The notes under the pieces: model-generated
The model's database searches: none
Seen by the model: only the letters and a program-made list of their open reading frames with translations
What the model was told of the DNA's origin: nothing
DNA from: Corbicula japonica
Taxonomy: Eukaryota > Mollusca > Bivalvia > Venerida > Cyrenidae
Direction of reading: 5' to 3'
Assembly: GCA_038501625.1 (NCBI GenBank)
Contig: JAZAYU010000015.1
Location: forward strand, 124,001-188,000
Length of the DNA stretch: 64,000 nt
Translations under genes and position numbers: made by a program
Shown here: piece by piece, positions 33,751 to 43,950 of the stretch
Layout of the letters: every line of letters starts with the position of its first letter
Numbering within the stretch: position 1 is the stretch's first letter

Positions 33751-36222
33751 CTACTTTTTCTTGCCAGCGCGTTTGACAGCTTTCTTTGCACCTCCCTTCT
33801 TTCCGGCTTTTTTGCTTCCTGCAAAAAAAATGGATGAAAATTGTTTCAGAAAACAAACAAATCTTAAATATTAAGCAACAGAAAATATAGAAAAGAAAAC
33901 TATATTTATTATCTTAGTGAAAAAGTAAAACAATTTGATAAAATCTTCAAAATCTTAAAATAAAATCTTTAATTGAACTCCGGTTCTGCAGAAACAACAG
34001 TTTATTATCATGCAACTGGGATCTGAAACCTTTCAAACTTTATTTTATCATTGGTCAGTTTGATGAGTGTGCTTTTTTCAGCTTATCAGATTCCCATTAA
34101 CTGAGACTGGTACCCCATTTTTGTTTTATTACCTTGTGACCAACTAAGTTCATTATCAGAGGAAGTAATTTGCATGACTATGTATTTCTCACATTTTATT
34201 TTGTTTTTTAACAATTATTATGTGGCGATGTGTATTAACTCTCTCTACTTCACGGACATGGCTCGTATCCGATATGCTTCTATAAAGTTTGATCCGGATC
34301 TATACCGTTCCATACTTTACATTCATCAGATTAATTCTCCCCAAGAAGTGAACATTGGAACAAGATCAGACTGATCGGATATGATTGATGTTCTTACTCA
34401 TCTGGATCTACGCTGGTTGCTCTTTGGAAAGAACTGAATCATAAGCAAACAGTGCAGATCCAGATCAGATAGCATGATGAAGCCAGCTGATCTGGATCTA
34501 CACTGGTTGCTTTTTGATCTGGATCTACACAGGTTGCTTTTTGCAATTAACTGAATCATAACCAAACTGTGCAGATCCAGATCAGATAGCACGATAAAGC
34601 CAGCTGATTTGGATCTATACTGGTAGCTCATGAGAAAGCAATCATGATTGCCATGGAATAAAGGGTTTAAACAGCAAGTTGCTTAACATTGAATGATAAT
34701 TACCCTTTGGTCTTCCACGTCCCTTTGCGGCCTTAGCTGAAATCAAGAAACAATGTATTTCAATAAATGTTGTTTAATTTTATCTGTTGTAACAAAGGTA
34801 CCAATCAGACATATGTACACAAGAACTGTGCTGAAGATTATAAAACTGAGATTGGAAACGAGTCTCAAATCTCAAGAATTTGATGGACTGAAATGGCAAC
34901 CAGTCACCATTTCAGCCAATCAGATCATTGAGATATGCGACTGGTTTCCATTTTTAGTTTTATGCTCTTGAACCCTGTTTTTACAGAGAGGCTTTCCTTT
35001 ATAGATGCACCTTTTTATCTAGGACGAACAGTTTAGATCCAGATCATACAGCCGTGCCGTCTGATCAGGATCAAAACTGTTCGGTTTTTGATTCATTAGG
35101 TTATTCCTGTCCAAAATGTGACTAGTGCAGATCCTGATCAGACGGCACAGATGTGCCGGCTGATCTGGATCTACACTGGTCGCACATGCGTAACAATGTG
35201 TATATATCAAGGAAAGGGTTAATTGTCAGGTGCTCACTCCAGGAAGAAAGTGGTGCCTAACTTTCATATGATTTCAAAAATTTAAAAAATGTGTCAGTAT
35301 CACTGTAGTGTGAATAAGTTTACAACAAACATCACTCATTGGTTGGTATTATGGGTCCAATATCATAAAACCTAATCAGGAGACCAGTCTCAAATCTCAA
35401 GCATCCGATTGGTTATAATGGCGACTGGTCTCTATTTAGCCAATCATATGTGTGAAATTTGAGACCAGTCTCCAATCTCAGTTTTGTGAGCTCATAATCT
35501 GGGTGTTGTTTCTCTCAAACTGTATATGCTTTAGTCTAAGTGTAATGTATTCATGCATGCAGTTTCTACACCATCAGCTTTGCTATCAGAAATAGCTTAA
35601 CAAATCTAAAGTGAATAGTGTAGATTTAGATCAGACTGCATCCATGTACAGGCTGATCAGGATCTACACTGCTGCACATGGATCAATAAGTCACATCTTG
35701 GAGTTAATTGTTTAAAAACATTATCCTATTAAATTATATTTAAGAAAGGCAACTTCTCAAAAACAGTTATGACAATCAAGGTTAATACATATGGTTGTAT
35801 CTGCTTAGTGATAACATTCAATCTACCACCACCACTGACCAGATTAGAGGACAAACACAGTTAGTCTGTAAATGTATGTATCAAAAATATATATGGATAA
35901 TTGTCTAAATAGATGCAGAAAAGGGGTTACAATTATGTAACCATTTAAAAATTGACAACTTCTCATAGAAACAAGGAAGTAGTGAAGGTCTGAATGCTGT
36001 TATAGGAAGAGAATAACATCAGGGCAGTTCCTTTTATTTGCCTATCTACATATAAGAGTTTGAATAAAAATTTATCAAAGAATAACTGGTGGTTCACTAA
36101 AGTAACTCACGTGTTTCAGCCTTGGGGGCCTCGACCTTTGGGGCTTCGGGCTCCGCGTTTGCTGCCTCGGCCTTGGCTGGTGTCTTGGCCTTTTTGGGAC
36201 TACCCTTCTTGCTGGCAACCAT
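33751..36222 (-). CDS. Small lysine-rich protein with one AT-hook (HMGA/HMGN-like chromatin protein)
   Basis: Three coding exons on the minus strand, 36222-36111, 34736-34704 and 33818-33751, join in frame to 70 residues. The N-terminal part is Lys/Ala/Pro/Glu-rich (VASKKGSPKKAKTPAKAEA and EAPKVEAPKAE). Exon 2 carries a canonical AT-hook (KGRGRPKG, residues 42-49). The C-terminus is a basic tail (GGAKKAVKRAGKKK) like a linker-histone tail. AT-hooks bind the minor groove of A+T-rich DNA, so a small nuclear architectural protein is likely. It is shorter than typical HMGA proteins and has one hook rather than three, so the family name is tentative. An acceptor 10 bases before the ATG (TTTTTAG|ACTTG) shows a 5' non-coding exon upstream; a donor near 37133 (CTG|GTAACG on the minus strand) is a candidate. 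A possible polyadenylation signal lies at 33045-33040. Confidence 0.8.
34228..34390. repeat. Decayed foldback family F1 copy
   Basis: Weak inner arms (AAGTTTGATCCGGATCTATA, TCATCTGGATCTACGCTGG). It lies in the intron of the AT-hook gene. Confidence 0.45.
34398..34668. repeat. Rearranged foldback family F1 copy
   Basis: AGCAAACAGTGCAGATCCAG and its partner arm occur twice in tandem (about 34443-34515 and 34520-34625), ending GAATAAAGGGTTTAA. The inner hairpin has been duplicated. Confidence 0.6.
34830..34974. repeat. Foldback family F2 copy
   Basis: Arms GATTGGAAACGAGTCTCAAATC and GAGATATGCGACTGGTTTCC, with loop GGCAACCAGTCACCATTTCAGC. It lies in the intron just upstream (minus strand) of the AT-hook exon. 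Confidence 0.75.
34988..35222. repeat. Foldback family F1 copy
   Basis: It runs from GGCTTTCCTTTATAGATGCA to ATCAAGGAAAGGGTTAA with four inner arms. It sits 13 bases from the preceding F2 copy. Confidence 0.85.
35353..35502. repeat. Foldback family F2 copy
   Basis: Arms GAGACCAGTCTCAAATCTCA and TGAAATTTGAGACCAGTCTC; ends slightly decayed. Confidence 0.7.
35562..35712. repeat. Partial foldback family F1 copy
   Basis: Second half only: GTGTAGATTTAGATCAGACT with CTGATCAGGATCTACACTGC. Confidence 0.5.
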
Positions 36223-36232
36223 TTTGACAAGT

Positions 36233-39200
36233 CTAAAAATAGACAAAAACAACACCGTTTAACAATGCCATTATTTTAATCATTAAGTGACGCGCTAATC
36301 TGGAAATATTCCGTTATGCACTTATTTGGGTTAACTTAATTTAGGGTTGTTTTGTAATGTATGTAACAATCGCCATGATGTATTTTTTATGGCACAAGTC
36401 TCGGTTAAGCCATCACCAATCAGCAACCATGCAACTTTGGTGTAACTATCTATCGATTTCATCTGCAATGTTCGTGAATAATTTACAGCATACGCTCATA
36501 AATTTTTACAAGAAGCTTCATCATATTAAGAAAAAAATCATATCTTCGTAGTTTTTGAAAATCGACCGTAACTCGATTTCAAAGTATTCCAGAATACCAG
36601 GGGAATCCCACCCCATCACCTTACATATTCTTATCTCTGAACTCGTGCATTTAAAGTAGAAATCGGTCAATCAAGTTGCCGAGTTGGCATTATGATTATA
36701 AAAAGGAAATCAGTTAAATAACCTGCTATTTGCCTACGTCAACTGATATAATGCATGGAAAAGGCGGTAAAAAATGCCCTTATAATCTGTCGAAAATATT
36801 TTTTATTTCGATGTTCGCGCTATTAAAATGTCATGCATATGATATTAAAATGTAGCCTGATCATTTCTAACACTGCTTCGATGCAAAATTTACCTCGACA
36901 AACGTGTAAAATGTTGCAAAAAAATTATCCCGCGAAGCTTTCCCACAGAACAAAACAACAAAATGGCGGACAATTTAGCTTAAGCCCTGTAGCAACGTAT
37001 TTGCAGTTTGTGCTGCTTCACATGCCGTTTATTTCTCAAAGTTGTATTAAACATTTCATAAATTTCACACAAAACTAATTCATGTCATAAAAATTAACTC
37101 GTTGTTATAAAGATTCCAGAAAATGTACGTTACCAGATGTAGAATTAAAGATTCTGTGTATCCGTTCAGATCAAACGCTCCGCAAAGTGACGCTAACTTC
37201 AAAGGCGGCCGACAAACAAAGCGCGGTTGCATAGAAAATCGTCCAATAAGGACGAGTGTTTCTTTTTCCGTTCGACAAACACCCAATTGAATTGTCCGAT
37301 ACATTGCGTTAGAAATCGTTGACCTAGATATTGTTTTAATTTGAGCGTTTTCATTGGATACTCATAAATTAGCGGCTTAAAATAGCGCATTTTGTTTATA
37401 TATACATACGGGAGCATGCATTTGTAAACAAAACTGACCTTCAGCAAACAGTATGTAGTGTATTCATATAACCTGAATGAAACCTTTCACTATTGGCAAA
37501 AGATTATAATGTATTAGCGTTATTATGCGATAAAAGCCTGTCATAGATTATGGTGATACGCGAGTAGCACGTTCGGCGTGACAGGTTATTACCGTATCTA
37601 GCATGGCATCCTACCACTTATGATGGAGAATCTGTACGGAAACTCCGGCTATCCTAAGATATGTTCGAACAGCCTGAAATTCCGTAGAAAACATGGAATC
37701 GTTTAAACTGGATATTAGATAAATGATGCAACAATGATATTTGGCATAATTAGTACACTTATTTATTGTGCTATTTCGTTTTCTGTCCATTTATTCTGGG
37801 TTAAAGTATACTTTAACCCAGATTTATTCTATCATACACTTGAAACTGTTTTGGCTTTAAAAAAAACTGTTAAAATTTTGTTGCTTAACGATTGCATTAT
37901 ATCTCTTGAGTCATATTCACCAAAATGTTCAAAGCAGAATCGTCCACCAGTGATGGGGATCTAAGAACCTGGGGCATAATATGTATAGTCTTGACAAAGG
38001 CTTCCAAACCATGCCCCGATAGGGACATACACGTACAATTCCGTGTCAGGTATAGGGTTTGGTTTGCGCGAAGCGCTGGTTAATGATAACAGTCATCCGG
38101 GATTGTCTCTCTTAAAAATCTAAATGACGATATATATTTTTTATCGAGTTCGACGGAGATGACTGTTCAACTGTTAATAATATAGTCTTTTAGTATAACG
38201 ATATTTTAACTTTACAGGATTCACGTTTATCTATTGGTACTTTGAATATTCTTTATTCAAAATGAGTATATACACGAAAATGACATCGCTGTCTAACACT
38301 CGTATTGTCGTCATAACCCACTTAACCAACAACAAGTTAAATAAATCACCACAAGTATCTTTGAAACGAAACCAAACAAATTTTCAGCCAAAAATATACT
38401 GCAGATCGTATGGCGCATTTGGTGCGCATACATTTTTGTTTAATTTATTAATTACGTTTTCTTTTTTGTTAAATAAAAATTGTTTCAGGCCAGAATCTTA
38501 GGGGTATTTACGTATTTATCGTATTATTATAACGAAATCAATTATCTAGTTGCCAAACATGTAACGCTTTAATTTATGTCTTGTACATATCTGTAATCCA
38601 CATTAAAAGATGTTGTTATATATCCTAAATTACCAATAAGTGGGGTTACCCGTAACTAGGGCCCGAAACGAAAAAATAAAAAAAGAAATGGTAGATGATG
38701 CTGCTGGCTTCACTAAATACAGCTTATGGACGTATTCCAAACAGCAAAATTACAGATGGTGTGCACTAGCCGACTATAGTCGGATACAAGACTTCTGGGG
38801 TTTCGTTGGGATAGTCGCAGGGTAGTTACATGATAATTTCCAGCTTTCTGGCCTAAATTCCCGTAAACAAATAAATTTTGCTGCCCGAAAAGGGAGTTCG
38901 AACAACCTTACAGAACCACATTCTAGATCCGTCCGTGATGCATGTTTTTACGAGAAAAAAAGGGCAGAAATTACAGCAGAAATGTATAGTAAAGTAATAT
39001 AGTTCTAGAAAGATAATACTACATTGTCAATATGAATGAGAAGAAAAATGCCTCAACTAAAAATAAACATGCTCTGCCTCTCACAAAAAAATAACAATCG
39101 GAGAAAAACAATCACTCCTCAAAGTAATAATCATACGTGTGCATATACAGATTATCTGCCTTTTCATGGAAAGTTTATATAGTGCGAACTAATTAAGGCT

Positions 39201-42200
39201 TTGAAAATTTGTAAGACGAGCCATCGCCGAATAGGCGTCGAACGGATGAACAAGGAAATTATATATCCGTTTGAATGACGGTAGAAAAAACAACTGCACA
39301 TAATCATTTCATTATCTATCTTTGTTGTAATCATCATCATCGTCTTCGTCGTCGTCGTAATCATCCTATTCTCAAAAGAAGCAAGACCATAATTTGAGGG
39401 GTGTTCTGTACAAGTAAACATATGTCGAATTTTAAATGGTTAAAATTATTCTTTGATGCAGCAATCATTCCTCTAAATGCTCTAAAAATTTCGGCCAGTT
39501 TTGGGTACACAAAAATAGCTGTGCAAGAACCTTTCTAGGTTATACGAGTAGGCTACTTATAAAGGTCACATCGAATTTTCCGGAAATAAACCAAAAATAT
39601 GTTCGCTTCATAAATCTTTTCTTATTCCTGAAAATTTATTTTGTAGAAAATTGTGAATTCCTTGTGTTTTCCAGTTAGAAAAAAATGTATTACTTTATTA
39701 TAATTTAAAAATTTAAGTTATCAGTTAAAAAAATGAATGACGGTGTCTTAGCATGTCCAAAAGAGAAACTACTTTTCGATGAAGAGTTAAAGAATATTTT
39801 TCAATAAAATGTCCAGCAGAAAATATATGTAAGTCCGGCGATCACGGATTTGTATCTCATCAGTTGGGCATTGGTTTCTAGGACTTGTGGTGTCTTATAC
39901 ATTTCACCAAAACAAAGTTCTAAATATGAGTGTTATTAACTTGTTTCGGGTAAATCATTTTGTCATCCGGTTATGACGACTTTGGAGTATCGTACACCGG
40001 ATGTAGACCCCCTCATAAGTTATACATAATGAAAACGGGTGGCAATTTAAATTGAATCGATTTTTGATGGTTTTCATTTGGGTATGGAAATCAGTAGGAT
40101 TGTTTTAAGTGTGCGAAGTATCTGGGCTAAGATAAATTAACAGCCGTACTTCTTTATATTCTCAGAAGTAAAATGTCTCTTCCTCAAATTAACGCTGTCC
40201 TCTCTAATATTGAAGATCTTTAGTTTATTTCAGTAAATGTGTATGTTGAATAAGTAATTTGATATATTTTATATATCAAAAAACGGAGAAACTTCAAAAT
40301 AAGCAAAAGAAAATTCCAATCTCCTACATAACTTTTTTTTTTCATACGGAATGTTTAAATGCGGCACAACGGCCTTTCAAACCCATTCTTGATGCTCCTG
40401 TAGGAAAAATGCCAAGATACGCTTGTGCCGATTAACGATCTACCTCGGTATGGGTGAAGTGATATCGGTCAGTGATAACTGTGAATATGTACATACATTT
40501 GAAACCCATTATTTTCGCTGCTCAACTTGTTACGCAACTTTCCGAAACCAAGTCGCTTGAATGATATTTACGCAGTATCAATAACCGAACAATTACGCAA
40601 TTTTTGCATCGACTCAAATTTCTGAAAATGATAAATTATTAAAGATGAACTATGACAAACATTAGTGTAGCTGGTTGCCATGATTAACATGGCTAGCTGC
40701 TCAGGCATCATAAAATGACGACAAATGTATACGCGTTTCGTCATAATATGGACGGAGTAATTGGCCTTCATCATGATTTACTTATTCTACAGAATCTATC
40801 TAATATGATAAGCATTGGATCCATCGTACATGTATAAATAGAGGATATAACATTTTTGTGAGCGTTTGATTTTCAGTTATAAAAATCATTCTTAACTTTT
40901 AATCGCTTAATTAATTACTCCCTTTTCCAGGTTAAATACCACAATTTATTTTTTTCCCAGTACATGTATTTTGAAATAATATTCCGCAATGAAATATCCA
41001 TTTCGCTTTAAAGGGTAGCCCTAACGATACCTGATAGAATAAACCACATCAGGATAAACATAAATGGATAGTTAAGTGTTCCAGTCTTTTAAACAAAATT
41101 TATTTATTTATTTTATTTTAAAGTTTAAAACTTCTGTGCAGAAGCATACAATTACTGTCTGTAACAAAAAAGTTCTTATACGCACTATTGAAAGTTGTGT
41201 TAGAATTTGTCTTTGTTGTTGTTGTGATTGTTGTTGTTGAAGCCATGCATGATGAGCAGAATGGTGTAGATAATGATATAAATTCAATTAAAAAATATAA
41301 AGAACTATACACAAAACTACCTCTGTATCACAATGGTAGTTGAATCGACAAATCTAATTGATCATCAATAAAAGAGTCAACGTGTGGCAATTTTAGAGAC
41401 AATTGATCATGCCATATTAATAAACATTTCGCACGATTAATGCGAGAGCCACAATCCTTAAAAATACTTTCCCTTGCTTCAAGAAACGACACGGACCCTT
41501 TGTTAACTGCACTTTAACAACACTAAATCTTTCACTATTTGGAGTTTGGTACACAAGAAATTTATGAAATAGAAAAAAAATCGAAATCAACCCTTCCTTG
41601 AAAATGTTCCTTTGTTTATACCGTACGAGGGGCCTATATGCGGTAGTGTATACCTTTCCTCAGACCTCTGGTGGTGCTTAATCTTGTAATGACCCTAATC
41701 TCTATACCAAGTTTGATTATCATAAATTATCTTATATAGTTTTCTAGTCATTGCAGTTTTAAGTTTTAGTCGTTTCTAGCAACATCCTTTGGTGAAAAAT
41801 ATATACCAAGTTTCGCGAAAAGATAATGGCTTAAATAGACCTACTTCTCCAGTTACCGCAGAATCAGGTTTTTGCGGACTGACTTATATACGGACGGACA
41901 CACAAACGGACCATCCTGACGCGTAAGGGCAAACAGACAGTTATCTCATTGGAAACTGTTTGGGGACTTAAAATAAATACCAGTATTATATTATTAAGAC
42001 GATGTAATAAAAGAACTGTCAGTAACAGTATTAACTTTCGTAAACGAACGGTCGTTAACAGTATTAAATGAATCACTGTGCGGGACGACAACTTCTCTTA
42101 TTGATTTCCGGCGTTGTACGCTTAACACCATGTTTAATTCTGTACGCGTTTATTTTATCCGTTTTAAACCACCTTAACTGGTTTCCAGCTCGTTTGATTA

Positions 42201-42391
42201 CGTATTAAGTGTTGTTTTTGATTGTAAAATACGAGGCAGTTTTAAATAAAGGTATGATGTGAAAGGAATCTTGCCAATAAATAACACGGATTGATAAAGT
42301 AGTTCCTCACAGTAAGTGTTACATGTTCGCTTCATTTGTCACAGTAGTGTAGCGTGTACGCGAGTACCGTACAGGTTTTGCCGTTACGCGA
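36233..42391. other. About 6 kb without a recognised protein-coding gene
   Basis: The first kilobase probably holds the 5' non-coding exon and promoter of the AT-hook gene (CpG-bearing sequence around 36900-37250). Also seen are a perfect 28-base palindrome at 37795-37822 and a half copy of the 6790 hairpin near 40065-40110. The short open frames show no family resemblance. Confidence 0.4.
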
Positions 42392-42856
42392 TTTCTAGAC
42401 GGCGATGTTCCTCGTGCAACTTCTTACGGGGTTTATATCTCACAGCTTGTTCGCTTTTCAAGAGCTTGCAACGATGTGAATGATTTCAATGAACGTAATC
42501 TTTGCATTACAGAAAAACTTTTAAAACAAGGTTATCGGTATCACAAATTAAGGAAAACCTTTTGCAAGTTTTATCGCCGATATCCAGATCTAATTCATAA
42601 ATACAGCTGCAGTTTAAAATCACTATTGCAACAAGGAATTTCACAGCCAGTTTTTTATGGAGATTTAATTTATAAACTTAAGAAGATAAAATGCGATGCA
42701 AATTTCTCCCGGATATTCGTAAAAACCATCTGTAAATTTAAAAAGAAAGGTTACCAACATGATATTTTACAGCGCTCTGCAGGCCTGGTGATTAACCCAT
42801 CTACAGTTGATCATTATGCTTACCTCTTTGGTTGCACGACGGTGGCAGGGGTGTAA
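42392..42856 (+). pseudogene. 5'-truncated retroelement ORF (C-terminal part after the reverse transcriptase)
   Basis: An open frame of 154 residues runs FLDGDVPRATSYGVYISQLV, then NDFNERNLCITEKLLKQGYR, KLRKTFCKFYRRYPDL, and ends near TVDHYAYLFGCTTVAGV. I recognise this as the C-terminal region found after the polymerase domain in a retroelement family frequent in corals, fishes and molluscs. This is recall of the family, not a search. The catalytic domain is absent and the match starts abruptly, as expected for 5' truncation during target-primed insertion. The sequence to about 43260 may be its 3' untranslated part. Confidence 0.65.
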
Positions 42857-43291
42857 GAGTTTATGAAAGTTTATGGGGAAATCTTTTCTTAAAAGAACCT
42901 AAAAGCTCGATTTGTTTCTTTTATCCCTGTCATCGTGTTCTTGCTGATTTTACTCCAGGTGCTCTGGTCTCGGAAAGATCATTGAGTACACGCCCTTTGG
43001 CTTTGCAATGCTATTAAATTCTTATGTTTATATGTTTGTATGCTTTTGCATGCAACATTGTTGAGCTGATGGGTGGGTTGGAGTTATTTCACCAAGACAA
43101 TTTGTACTTGTTTTGTGATACGAGAACCTGTTGGGGCAAGTGTGAGGTTGGTGCACCCTAGAACCTGGTTTAAACCCCCAGTGGCAATTTGTTTTGCCAC
43201 TGACCGTTCCAAGGCGGTATCCCCAAAGGTTCTCTTGTTTATTGATTGTTTGTGGCGTCCTATTTGAATTGACATACATATATAAAACATG

Positions 43292-43318
43292 CGCTCTCTC
43301 TCTCTCTCTTCCTCTCTT
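43292..43318 (+). repeat. CT microsatellite
   Basis: GCTCTCTCTCTCTCTCTTCCTCTC, slightly imperfect. Confidence 0.8.
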
Positions 43319-43929
43319 CTTTTTCGCTGCGTGGGGAGGCTGTGTTTTTTGAGTGTGGCGATTCCTGATATGCATATGTTGCTTTTTTTATATATACGAT
43401 AATACGATAAATCAACATTTTAACTCAGTTTTTCTCAATATTTGTGTTCTTTTGTTGTCTGTCTGTTTGGTGTATAAGCTGGGGAGTAACAAAAACTGGG
43501 AATTTAATCGCCTGACTTCTTGTTGCTGGATTGTAACTTGTAAGTAACTTTGAACATTCTTTAAAGATTCTGACGTCCGAGGCCTTTACACTTCTACAGT
43601 AGTAAGTATTGTGATGTTTAAGCATTAATTATCTACTATAAGATAGTTATCTTACTTTATCTAAATGTATGATATGGGTATTTTAAGTTTTATACGTAAT
43701 TGGGCATTATGATATGCATATTTGATTTTGATGGCCTTTTGAATGTATGCATTATTCCCTAGATGAAATCTAAACAACTTGTACCGTCTTTTTACATTTG
43801 TTATGTAACCAATCTTCGATCATAATTATTTGATTTGATTTAAAGAATATATGATTCACATAGCTGTGTTTCCGGTCAATAACCTCTACCCTCTCGGTTA
43901 ACTAACTTATTGATTGACCGGTTCACAAT

Positions 43930-43950
43930 ATGAATTTGATGAAATCATGA
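43930..43950 (+). promoter_or_regulatory. Upstream ORF overlapping the aminotransferase start codon
   Basis: ATG AAT TTG ATG AAA TCA TGA starts 17 bases before the chosen start and its stop overlaps it (ATGA, 43947-43950). If the transcript includes this stretch, initiation at the main ATG would need leaky scanning or re-initiation. The 5' end of the mRNA is unknown. Confidence 0.35.

Noticed and set aside
43914..43946. Upstream extension of the aminotransferase from a TTG at 43914
   Set aside because: Eukaryotic start at TTG is unlikely; a stop lies just before it, so the ATG at 43947 is preferred.
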